DNA of 64,000 nt from Epiperipatus broadwayi (lineage: Eukaryota > Onychophora > Udeonychophora > Euonychophora > Peripatidae), in assembly GCA_028023455.1 (NCBI GenBank), contig JAQFVV010012513.1, positions 1,426,001 to 1,490,000 of the forward strand, in the 5' to 3' direction. Position 1 is the first letter of the stretch. Each line of letters starts with the position of its first letter. Shown piece by piece: positions 52,750 through 64,000 of this stretch. Both the position numbers and the translations under genes were made by a program. Below the pieces are notes generated by a model that saw only the letters and a list, made by a program, of their open reading frames with translations, made no database searches and was not told the DNA's origin.

Positions 52750-52960
52750 AAACATTCCAGTTATTTCTTTAATGTTAGAGATTAAATCTAGGCAAATCAA
52801 AGTTACAGTATAGACACACACTTCTATTGCTTCTTTAATATTATAGATAAAATTTAGGCAAAGTAGATTTGACATATAAACACACATTTCAATTATTTCT
52901 CTGCTATTAAAAATTAAAGTTAGGCAAAGATAATTTGAAATATAAACACACATATGCATT
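52750..52960 (-). repeat. Tandem array, about 63-bp units, 3 copies
   Basis: Three units share TTATTTCT or TTGCTTCT, a TTA(G/A)AGAT or ATTATAGAT string, TTAGGCAAA and ATA(T/G)A(A/C)ACACACA. They underlie the 122-codon minus-strand frame 52657-53025, whose internal repeats (MCVYMSNLLCLNFI-like) are a by-product. Copy 1 holds one unit near 13.32-13.40 kb. Confidence 0.8.
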
Positions 52961-54090
52961 CCAAATGATGATTTTAAATCTAGATTGTCAATTAGAATTG
53001 TAGAGAAGATAAACCTTGTTTCCAAAGTTGTTTACATCTGCATTTCAATTTTTGTTTTCCTCAGTAGAATTTCTGAGCTGTTTTCATCCAGAAAATTAAT
53101 AGAAGTTTTTACTTTTAAGCTTGAATTATGGAAGCACCAATTTGTAAAAAAATTGTAATAATAAAACCCTTTTGGAGAGAGAATTGTTGTAATCAGAAAA
53201 GCCAACTTTTTTGTAAAAGTACCCCCTTTTATATCAGATTATTACCTAAGCATTTGTTTCTTCCACCAATCCAAGGTCATTCAAAAAGTTCAACTCTAGA
53301 AAAATAAGTTACTCCTCCCACTGTACTGATATAATTAGTTACAAATATGCAAGAACTTTTCTCTTGAAAAAAAAGACAAAAAATCATTTTGCCTTTTTAA
53401 AAAAAATATTAAATTGAACCAAGAATAAATAAAATATTCTGCATTTCTAAAATAACAAAAAATAATTATTTTAGCAAATCAAATAATTGATAGTGTATTT
53501 GTCTGTTGACAATATACCAGTCCATTAACCCATTAATTCATTTACAAGGTGTTTTAACTGGTTATCCAAGCTATTGGTTATGAAATTAAATATTTTGCTG
53601 TGAAACATGATATTTGGTAGTATAATGAAGTACATGAATGAAAAATGAAGTTGAAAGATTGCACAAACATGCATGCACATCCATAAATGCTGTACTACAG
53701 GTACTAAACCAGTCTAATCAAATGAAGGTTTCTATGGTGATGAATCAAACATATTGCACTAATTATGCTATGAATTGAAGTATTAAAAGTAAATAAACCA
53801 GAAAATCACAAAAACAAATAACAATACTGTCTTGCAGACAAATAAAACAAACTTGGATCAACTTGAACTACACTGACAATTTCTGTGACAAACCACACCC
53901 CTTTCTATCATTAAATATTTACTAAAGAAAAATATTAAATATCTCAAAACTTTCAAATAATATCTGTGAGTGCTTTTAAACATGGCTTTATATCATTAAT
54001 AAAAAAAAATTTAAATTTCAGGTTATTTCTTTTTTTTTTTTAGTAAGATGCAATCAGCTGTTACTGATACAGTGCTATTTAATCACAATT

Positions 54091-56579
54091 GGCTTATATA
54101 TATATATATATATATATATATTCTAACCTCCCCCCACACATTCTCACCCCAAAATATACTGTTTATTATGAATATTACGGGTTCTAGCTCAGTTAACAAA
54201 TAAATAAATGAAATATTCAGCATTAATTAAAATGATTACTAGCTCTAATTTTAAAATACAAATACGGTTCAATTTTAAAATGAATTAACAAATATTTACT
54301 ATTTTCATGAGACATGGAGTGACAATACAGGGAACGAGATAGACTACATTGAGTCATTATCCACACGATACTACCTCAATGGCATAAGAACACTATTCCC
54401 CCTTTTTACTATACCAAATAACTAACTCATAGTATTCTTATGACTTTCTGAGCTCTATTTACTACGATTAAAATAATAATCATATCCTAATCTTCTTGAT
54501 AACAAGAATCTAGTTCAATTAAATAAAATGAAGTAAAATAAAATAAAATCTCAGGTTCATATATTGTATTCTAATTGATTTAAAATTACGGTAGTAAAAT
54601 ATGAAAAGGGAATTTTATATCATAATCTACTACACAGCAACTAATACTAATAAAATAATAATAACAATAATAATATAATATAATCTTATTTCTTCCTGAA
54701 ATGAAATAAATAAATACGTACGTGGCAGTATTTTAATAATCTGACAACAGAATACGTGTGGCAACATTAGCATATAATTTAATGTAATATTGTGGCAACT
54801 GACTTATGACCAATAAATAATATAAAATTATGATCTTTTAATTTTAACATACCAATAAATTCTCAAAATTCTTATAACACTTTTATGTTTACCTTTTGTG
54901 CAAGACTTATATGTCTGTTTCAATTATAAATGTATCGTGATTTCATGCATCTATGTGGAGAAATAACAACTCGGACACAAGACTTTAAAACAAATTTAAA
55001 ACAAAGTTTATTAACAACATAAATAAATTAACAATATTTTTACACTATATACATTGGATATCCCTTACTCTCATATCTCAACTTAGTTTATTAGTTTATA
55101 AAATGAAATCAAAATATTATTTACTTTTCCTAGTTAAATCTTATTTTTTAACACTTAAGAAAATACAGTATTATTACTTGATTTATTATTATGGTTAGCT
55201 TATTACAAAATGCATTTCTTATATGCTTATCACAAACACTTTGCATCCCTAATATTATTAAAATTATATTTTTTACAAAATTTACATTAGTAGTAAAATT
55301 CTACAAAATAACAAATTTTAGTTTTATATTGGTTGTGTGGAATCTTACAAAGTCAAAACATTGTTCTATATTTGGTATTAGGTTTTTATTGTTCATTATC
55401 CGATGTTTATTAATCCTAATATTCTCATTCAAGCCTTACTTCGGATGATATAATTACAACTACTAATATACCATGCACAAGTATATGTTTATTGTACATT
55501 ATTGAACTATTTTCTTAATAAATATGCAATACTTATTTTCTAAATATTATTTTAAAAAAATTCAAATTTTATTATCACTTTTAAATATACTTGGTTTAGA
55601 TTTCTTTTCAAAATCTTATATTCATTTCCGAATTAATTTTACAATGTATTATATGATTCTTTTTCTCTTTATGATATTTTGGACTTTCAATTTTTAAATT
55701 ACACAATTCTATACATTCAAGCAAATAAACTATTCTTACATAAACGATAACATATCTTCAGTTCTATTTTATTCATTATTTCTTTGAAAATATCTTTCTG
55801 ACCGATGCAGATTCACGAAATAAGGATAGCGAAGATAGATGCATAGGATCAAAATACAACTAGAATATTACTCGTCATATATCTTGACAATCATGGCACA
55901 GTGAATTAAAAGACACTATAGAGGAGTGACCTTTACCTGTCTACCAACCTCTATCATAGGAACGATGCTAAAGCTATTTCTTCCGCTTTATTCTAACATC
56001 AAAAGTTTAAAGATATGCAAAAACACTGTCCAAACTATATGTGTTCAGTTATAGGGCCTAGTTAACTATACTGAAATCACACAAAACTAAATATGATCCA
56101 AATCCTTTTATTTTCCTATTTCTTAAAAAAAAACATCATCTTGGTTTCCTCTCCACTAGTACTTCCAAGTCACTATCTGATCTTATTTCTCAAGATTTTT
56201 CTATACTGTACATCGACAAATACATATCTGCATTTCTAACAATAATAAAATTCATTTATTTTAAAACTATTCCACTGTTCTATAAGAAAATCTTTTTACT
56301 ACTTTCCTCCGTATATTTAATCATATACAAACTATTTAAATATCTGAATACTTTATCACATGAAAGTTCAAAAGAATCACTCAATTGTTATGTTAAATTA
56401 TATTATTAATATACTTTAAATAAATTATTGCATGCATATTCCGAATTACTCCTATCTCATTATATGTTAAAAAAATGTTGTATAAAATGTGTACATATAA
56501 TTTGAACTTTCACACTTCATTCTTAGGTCAATAGATGATCTAAAAAAAATACATTATGCATTATAAATAACTATCAAAA
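54091..56579. other. AT-rich stretch; possible retroelement end near 54.95-55.01 kb
   Basis: A (TA)n tract lies at 54097-54121. On the minus strand, 55010 to 54955 reads AATAAACTTTG, then GTCTTGTGTCCGAG and TTATTTCTCCACA, the layout of an LTR 3' end (polyA signal, then a CA end). No matching second LTR was found, so this is weak. A GC-richer part lies at about 55.80-55.99 kb. The 85-codon frame at 55191-55448 has chance-like composition. Confidence 0.25.
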
Positions 56580-56665
56580 TTACCAAAACGACCTTTATCT
56601 CCTCGATCGTGTTGATCGTGTTCCGTAGGCTTCACCATCCATTTGATCCTTGTAGATATAAGATT
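56580..56665 (-). other. GC-richer segment with open minus-strand frames
   Basis: On the minus strand a frame reads IKWMVKPTEHDQHDRG and ends FGNFDSYL before TAA. A second frame reads DQMDGEAYGTRSTRSRR before TGA, after a CTACAAG that could be an acceptor. Composition stands out from the surroundings, but there are two competing frames and no upstream exon. Confidence 0.15.
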
Positions 56666-57839
56666 CACATCCATACATTTTATTTTTAAACAATATTTCT
56701 ATAATTTTATCAAGTTATTATATTTAAATTTTAATATTACTAAATTTATGTTTATATGTTTTCCCTAATCTCACATAACATTTTATATTCTAAAATAAAT
56801 TAGTAAAAATATTCCAAACTATATTTACTGTACTTCTTCATCAAATTTTCTTGAAAACCGTTCATACTAAAGCTAAAAAAAAAATGTTTATTATTTCTTC
56901 TTCAGTCACTTAATGTTCTTCTCCCTGCTTGTTCAATTTTAAGGTAAAACAATTATTGCTCGGTTTAATAAATATTCATAGAAGACAATCCTTGGGTTTT
57001 TTATAATATTTAATACAATTATTAATTATGATATCAATTAATCCCATAAAGAAAACGTCTACATATTCTCTTCTAATATTTTCTGCTAATATTTTCCCGC
57101 ACGACTTTTATGATGCATCTTCTAGGTACTTTGATTTAAATATTCAGTAAATTTTTCTATCTCCATGGATCCATTTTCATTAAGTAATTTAAATTTCCAT
57201 TTTCCTAATCTCTATCTTTATTAAGCGTTTTTATAATGAACACTTTATAATATTTTAATTCTTCTTAGATAAAGTTTTTTCTTTCTTTTTTAAAAAAAAT
57301 AATGACTCTTTCCTATCATTATTCAGTAATTTTTCCTTTCTTTTAAAGTTCTGGTAACTATATACTTTGTAATGTTTCCTTTAAAAAGGACAAACATTCT
57401 TTCTCTGTTATAACTTTTACATAATTTTTCCTTTATGATATACGTATCTTAATTTTTCCATAGAGAAGAATAAAAATAACTTCAGAGTAGCCTTATAATT
57501 TTGTGCGTCATAAATTTTTCTGACGGCAAGTAACTTCTCTTTTAAGTTTTCCGTATAATGTCCAAATTATATTCCTCTGAGTTACAATTATAAGTTTCTG
57601 GTTGAGCATATATAAAGCTGTATCGAGGCACTTTACAAATATTTTTCCTTTAGCAATATTTTTAGGTATTTTTTTCTGTAGTACTTCCATTTTTACTGCA
57701 AGGTTTTGGCTAAACTTGAATAAAAATCCTGGCAAGAAATCTTTTAAATTAGCCCTTCATTTAAAGGCAGTTCAAAATATTATATGTCAAAAAACTTTTA
57801 AAATAAATATAAAATTTTAAAATTATATCACTTTTCTAG
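56666..57839. other. AT-rich stretch
   Basis: The 75-codon minus-strand frame at 57508-57735 is lysine-rich and begins after a TTTCTTGCCAG acceptor-like string, but matches no family I know. Nothing else was recognised. Confidence 0.4.
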
Positions 57840-57970
57840 CTTACGATCTTATACAGCTAAAAAATATGTTACTCCCTCCTTCACTTACACATTACTTTCT
57901 CCCGCTCCGTCTAAATCCTATTTTCCGTCTGCTAAATTACCTCCGTTGATTGGTTAATGACTTTTTTTAG
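57840..57970 (-). promoter_or_regulatory. Possible promoter-like patch, minus strand
   Basis: This short GC-richer stretch contains AACCAATCAACGG (a CCAAT box in minus orientation) followed by purine-rich GGAGCGGGAGAAAG. It stands out in very AT-rich DNA. No transcript start or convincing exon could be attached to it. Confidence 0.15.
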
Positions 57971-60712
57971 CACGAACAAATTTACACATTTTTAGTTTTA
58001 TAACAGACTAGATTTTTCAAATAAGACATTTATGACGTCATGTTTTAAAATATTACTTAGAATAGTATTTTTAAACTCAATTATAGTTTTATCAAAATCA
58101 TTTAAACTTTAAAACAATTATTAAAATAACATTTAATATTTCAACTTTTACTTTAACGATAGATAGCAATTATATTTAGTTTTATAATTCACAAACTTTA
58201 TTATTATTCTAACAAGCGTGTGTGTGAAGGTATATAATATACAGTCACATGATTACTAACTTTATCAGATGATTTGATTTTTTATTAATTTACATCTCGG
58301 TCTAAATTACCAAAACTGATATATTTTATAAAAATTTGGAAAATAATTTAAAAATGTAGAACTAAATATAATTCTCACCATCCTAAAGTTTATTTTAAAA
58401 TATATTAGATTAAATTTGAATATTAATTATAATTATAATATTACATATCGTTTTTATTTAATTTATTAGTTTTAAAACATTACAATTGGATTGTTAATAT
58501 ACTTTTAACTATTTATAGCTGTATTATTTTATATGGCCAGCTTTTACAACCATAAGCAAGGATATAATTAAGCTTTATTTAACTGTTTCTTTAAAATAAT
58601 CCATTACACTTTTACATACCAGGTAGTTTTCAGACTTAAATTGTACTATAAAATCTAATCGATCATACAATTATCAATATATTACACAAACGTATTTTAA
58701 AATTTAAATTTTTTTAGCAATTGACCATTCTACCTTATTATGACCTATAGATAAGGGCACAATATATATATATATAAGTGCTTTATTTAATCATAATAGC
58801 ATAGTATGCTTAGCATGAAGGAGGTCTGGCATATCACCAAGCATAAACATGCTATCAACAAAAAACAATTCTGTGGTCACTTTTCAAAAAAGTCACTCAT
58901 CTGAACAAACTTAATTATAATTCAAATATTATGCAAATTCTCTATTTTGGTTTTTCTCTTATAAACAACCCAAGCTCTTCTTATAATCAGTGTTATGTTT
59001 ATGACTACTTAGTAGTCAGAAGCATGCTATGCATACCATGCCATTAAGATCAAGTAATGCTTTTCTCTAGATATTTTGTACATATATATATATATATATA
59101 TATATTTTAAATTATATTGTCTGACAGAAAGACTATATAAGTTTTTAAGAACATTAATATTAGTAAGCATATAAGACGATATTGCAGCATTGTAGATTGT
59201 ATTTTGGAGATTAGTCATTTTACAGGTGTTTACCTAATTGAGATGAGCCATAACAGGATGCTTTTAATTTTGTATAATTTTACTGTCAGTTTGTATTTAG
59301 TTTGTAAGCAAATTAAATGAGTTTCTATAGTAATTAATATTTTAAAAATCAGTAAATGTATTTAAAAAATGAAATATTTTATAAAACCTTCTAATTAAAT
59401 TGAATGAAAAAAAAACTTAGGTCTGAGCCTCCAATTTACATTCATTTTTTCTATCGCCATGTTGTTTGTTTTAATCTTTTGAAAAAAATATTAGTACATA
59501 TAAAAATTAAATATGTAGAATATTTATTAATAAAAATGTCTCTGAAATGGATGGATATATATTTGAATTGTAAAAATAGGCTTCAAATTAATTTAAAACG
59601 GATTATTTTTTTTGACGAGTCAGAGTAAAATATTGTCACCCTCTAGATTAGATCCGTCATCTATATATAACAATAAACATAGAAATATAAATAAATTTTC
59701 ATTAATAAAAAACTGTTAATTAGCTGATAAACAAACAGAATAAGTGATTATTATTAAAATAACAATAGTCTGTAACAGTGCTGGCAGTACTACTTTGCTT
59801 AGCACTTGGAAACAATATTTAAAAGGTTAAAATAAAAGTATGATGAATAAAAAGCTACTTAAATCACCTAGTCTTTCACATGGCATGTTTAGTTTTGGAA
59901 ATAATGTTCAAGAATATAATAAAATGTTAAGAAACCTATCATATGAAAATAAAAATAGAATACAAACTAAAATTAAATGGTAAAAAAAAAAGACAAAGAA
60001 TATCCAATGCCTTTCCCAAAAAGGAGAAAAAATAAAAGTTTTATAGTAACAAAATAAAAGACATTATCAAATATAAATAATTCTGGTGCTGATTATTAAA
60101 ACAGATAAAAATACATAGAAGAATTATCACGTGAAAGTAAAAAAAAAAAAATACAAATTAAAAATTAAATGTTAAAAAGTTCACTAAAGTTTCCAAAAAA
60201 GAGAGAAAAATGATTTATATCAATAAATTAAAAGAAAGTAATAAATGTAAATAATTCTTACTGCTTTATTAAAATAGATGAAAACACGACAGAGAGAGAA
60301 TAAAATATAAAATTTTAAAAGAAAGGTTATCTATATAATAAGAAAAACAATTTTTTTTTATACATGCATTAACTAATTTTTGTATTAAGTTTAAGATTTT
60401 GATACATAATTGGAAGGCTAACATAGAGATTTTGCACTGTACTGTGAAATCTAAAGAGAGACTGTCCATATTAAAATAGTAAAGAACGACTAGGTATTTG
60501 ATACATCATTAAAGGAACTATAGGTTAGGCGAGTATAAACATATATCAGTAAATGTTTGGTAGAAATTTTAAATTCGATTTTAAAATAATATAAAAGACT
60601 GAGAGTGCTGAACTTATAAAATTTTCAGGAATAATATGGAGAAGAGAATCTAAATATTAAAGAAGATGATTTTAAACTCAGGGACAATTTCATCAAGAAA
60701 CAGGATTGATAA

Positions 60713-60715
<3 letters not shown>
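57971..60715. other. AT-rich non-coding stretch
   Basis: A (TA)n tract lies at about 59082-59104. No gene or bounded repeat was recognised. Confidence 0.5.

Positions 60716-60758
<43 letters not shown>
60716..60758. repeat. (TA)n tract
   Basis: A pure TA dinucleotide tract. Confidence 0.9.
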
Positions 60759-60760
<2 letters not shown>

Positions 60761-63700
60761 AATTTAATAAAAGAGAAGATCATAGATCCATTGTAAAATA
60801 AATTAAAGATTCAAATATAAATATTTAGCTTAATAAACGAAAAAAAATTGTAATAGAATTTTTATATCAAAGAGAAAAGAATTATTTAACCTGAGTAGTG
60901 TCTATTAAACAAAAGATCAGACTGAGTCATCAATCATATTAAGGGTCATTGGATTAAATGAAACATATTTCTATAATTAGATTTTTCAAGATATCAGAAT
61001 ATCAATAATTATAAACAAATTATTAATAACAACTATTATAACTCGGGTATACTAGTAACTCAATAAAATATCTTCTCAGGTATACAGACAGTAGATTTTA
61101 TCCACTTTCATTTCTTGGTTTGATGTTAAGTGCATATTTAAACAAATACCAAGTGAATATGGTCTAGCAGGGCGCCACTAGATTATCTGAATCTAGACAC
61201 AGTTATATTTAATAACCTTTTCACATGTACCGGGTTTGAATCCCTTTTGGTACTTTATTTCTAATAAAAATGAGTAATAAATAACTATAAAGAATTGACC
61301 GCACCAAAGTTAAAGAAAGTTAGAGGAGGATTTTGCTTTTTAGAGCCATATCACTGTATGCACTAATATTTAGGTAAACATACCAAAGTGAGTATATACA
61401 ATTCATTAGACATAAATAATTTCTTAGAGCTTAACATAATAAATGTGTTTAATACTTTTTTATAAGTTTTGCTAGCTCAGATTGCTATTAACCTAGGATG
61501 GCAATTCACTCATCCTTGCATGAAATAGATGATAGGATGGTGGTTATAATATTACTAAGAAATCACTAAATACAATGAAATCAATATTTATTTATGGCCT
61601 TTAAACATTTAAACAGCTCATTAATTACAGCGTGATGATGATAATAATGATAATGATAATGGTTTCAACCACAGCTTTAGGACTAAGTCTAATCATAAAA
61701 CCTAATTTTTATAAAGAAATTCATAATCACTGCTTAATTTTAGTATATCTAATTGGAACTTAAATAGTTAATATTCACCTTGATGATGAATAATCACACT
61801 TAATAAAGACTACTCTTAATGAAATATATACGCCTCGTTTAATAAAACAAATTAACATTTATTAATGCATTACTAATATCTACATGAAAATTTATAGATA
61901 AACATGAAAATTGATATGAATAATAATAACAATAATAATTGATTATATTGCAATCTTCAGATTAATTTCAAGTTCTTCCCCCTTTCCCATCAAATGTAGA
62001 TGGTATTAAATTGGATAACCGATTTGTTAAAATGTTTCATCCACAAGAAAAGTATTTCATAAAAAAAAATATTCACTCATTGGCACACATACCTTATAAT
62101 CTAACATGTAAGCAGAATATTAAAAAAACAATGTTAGTAGAATTGGAAAGAGCAAGTTTTAGAAACAAGTTTTAAATCATTTTCTCCCCCTCCCTTCTAC
62201 ACTCTGAAACCTATACTTTCTTAAAACAAAATAATTTAATATTTTAATACTGCTTATTCCTTCACATTCACTCGCAATTATACACAGATAAAGTATTATT
62301 ATGTATGTGTGTGTTTACCCTGTAAAAAACAAAATATTATTTAAAACCAAAATAATAATACAAAAAAAATAATTATTACATTCATTAATAATATTTCATA
62401 ACTGTAAATCAATAAACAATCATAATTTTGGTACATGCGAAATCATTAAGGAAGCCTAAGGTTATCATTAGTAAGAAATTCTTGGTTTTAGTCGATCTGA
62501 ATTGTATTTAAAAGTTCTTTAAATAAACGATACCACTTTATTGCTAAAATTTTATTAAGACTCTGATATCATAAAGAAAATAGATATAAAAAGTCATATT
62601 ACCGATCCTTTGTTTTGTGGTGAACTTCCAAGGGTTCAAACTTGTCCTGTTAAATATTTATACCCCTGCAGCAACAATTTCCATTTTACTTTGGAACTAT
62701 CTCTTTCTTGAGGTGTATAACTATTTGATGATGATGATTCTAATATGATTATTTGCTTAAGTGGACAATTTGGAAATCATTATATTAATTTTTCTTCTCT
62801 TCGTGTCAAGCATGATTCTTTTAGTAGATGAAGCACAGCAGTTGTTTTCACATTTATAATTTTGCTTGGATTTAAACTCAGTTACTGGAACAATTAATTG
62901 GACTTGATGATTTAATATTTATCAGTAGATTGCTCTTTTCCTGATCGCCTTCCAATGCAGGTGAATGTTTTCTTCTTTCTATTTAAAAACATCTTATTTC
63001 TCTCGGTCAGTTGAAAGGTGTAGAATATTATTTTTCAGACAAGACATCTTTTCTTTCCTATATGATGTGCTAGTTGATGATGAGTCTGGTAGACAGACGG
63101 AAAAATATATATATTTTTTTACCCTGCCATCCTTATATTTTCAACATTCAAAACTTGATATAAAAAAATGATTTTAAAAAAAAAAAGGTTATCTAGCAGA
63201 ATTAAAAATGTTTGTCTGCTTTAGTTTTAATAATTTTTAAAAGTCTCTCTATAACAACAATGATAATGATCATCTCAACTGATTTTCCAGACTGCTTTTA
63301 TATCTGATTTTTTTCTATTTTTGGCCACATCTTTTAATTAGACTTATAACTTATTTTCAACCAAACCATTTTTTAGTTGAATAGTATGAAAAATCTCAGT
63401 ATCCTGATTTTTAGACAAACTTTTGCTTTGATGGAAAAATAGTCTTAATCCTTTTTCCTCACATATATCTGTAACATCTAAAATTGGAGATTCTTTCTTT
63501 TGATCTCAAGATGAGACAATTTCAAAATCAGAGTTTCCACCAAGCTTAAACTCCAAAATGACAAACAATCATATACAAAAACAAAATTGCTACAAAATAT
63601 ATATCTGATTCAACAGATTTTCTCCCTTAACACAAAATTGTAAAAAAAAATAATTTGACAGATTTAACCCTTCTTCCTTTCAATATATAATAAATGTAAA

Positions 63701-64000
63701 TTTCTGTATGTAATGTACACACACACACTCATTCAAATTATTTATAAACTGACATTAAAATGATCTAATTGCTAGCTTAGTAATTATAACCCTAATATTT
63801 AAAATTAAAACCTTAGCTTTTAAATCCAAATTACAATTATAGAAAAGCAAAAATAGAAGTAAGAATAAGATATCAAAATTGATCAAGCATGGGTTAGTTT
63901 TAAAAAAAGTTTAATATCTGAAATTTAAAAGTGGCTAACTAAATAGCTTTTATAACACACACTGCCTATATATGTATAACTTTGCTTTTTAACAGAAAAA
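60759..64000. other. AT-rich non-coding stretch
   Basis: GGGTTTGAATCCC at 61232-61244 resembles a pol III B box and may mark a decayed tRNA-derived repeat. Everything else is AT-rich sequence with homopolymers and no recognised gene. Confidence 0.45.

Larger units (their letters stand above)
49664..54090 (-). repeat. Large inverted duplication, copy 2
   Basis: The reverse complement is collinear with 12210-16200, with anchors given under copy 1. Copy 2 is longer mainly because three internal segments have been tandemly multiplied: 49910-50400 (about 110-bp units), 51040-51190 (about 70-bp units) and 52750-52960 (about 63-bp units), each represented once in copy 1. No conserved protein frame spans the pair. 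The far boundary near 54.09 kb coincides with a (TA)n tract at 54097-54121. Confidence 0.85.

Noticed and set aside
52657-53025. 122-codon minus-strand frame with internal protein repeats
   Set aside because: The repeats are a by-product of three 63-bp DNA units; copy 1 of the duplication has one unit and no such frame.

Overview
The window is AT-rich metazoan intergenic or intronic DNA (by eye about three quarters A+T). There are no operons, ribosome binding sites, CRISPR arrays or intact cellular protein genes. It holds an RTE-clade (BovB / 'craniofacial development protein 2-like') LINE, short tRNA-Gly-derived SINEs, foldback/MITE elements and long GATA, CTAT/CTGT, TTA and TA microsatellites. 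This mix would fit a repeat-rich invertebrate. A cephalopod mollusc is my best guess, but nothing here proves it. Most lines of any six-frame ORF set are microsatellite translations or chance frames.

Layout. 1-7.5 kb: mostly unique AT-rich DNA, with an array of palindromic CAGGTG-type motifs (2.08-2.43 kb), a truncated SINE (4.2 kb), GC-richer patches of unknown origin and a fresh 140-bp tandem duplication (6.3-6.6 kb). 7.7-18.4 kb: a possible first coding exon (7756-7805) and a possible terminal coding exon with a polyA signal (18176-18365), both plus strand and both low confidence. Between them are an inverted pile-up of a 0.5-kb repeat ('R1', 9.0-10.2 kb), copy 1 of a large inverted duplication (12.2-16.2 kb) and a 357-bp hairpin element (16.35-16.71 kb). 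18.4-29.4 kb: AT-rich DNA, a (TTA)n tract of about 270 bp, three SINEs and a TTAA-flanked MITE. 29.4-35.3 kb: MITE and R1 fragments, then a near full-length RTE LINE (minus strand, two in-frame TGA codons) inserted in a (TA)n tract inside an R1 copy. 35.3-46.2 kb: microsatellite-rich, with a 5'-truncated RTE copy, an RTE copy that has lost its reverse transcriptase, further SINEs and a tandem pair of R1 units. 47.8-54.1 kb: old diverged repeats, then copy 2 of the large duplication in inverted orientation. 54.1-64 kb: AT-rich DNA with little to annotate.

The most interesting result is an inverted duplication of about 4 kb (12.2-16.2 kb against 49.7-54.1 kb). The copies are collinear but diverged, and copy 2 alone has expanded three separate internal segments into short tandem arrays. 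The mobile elements fit an autonomous/non-autonomous picture. The RTE LINE encodes endonuclease and reverse transcriptase. The SINEs carry only a pol III promoter and a short tail and would need enzymes in trans; which LINE supplies them is not shown here. I found no convincing novel protein-coding system.
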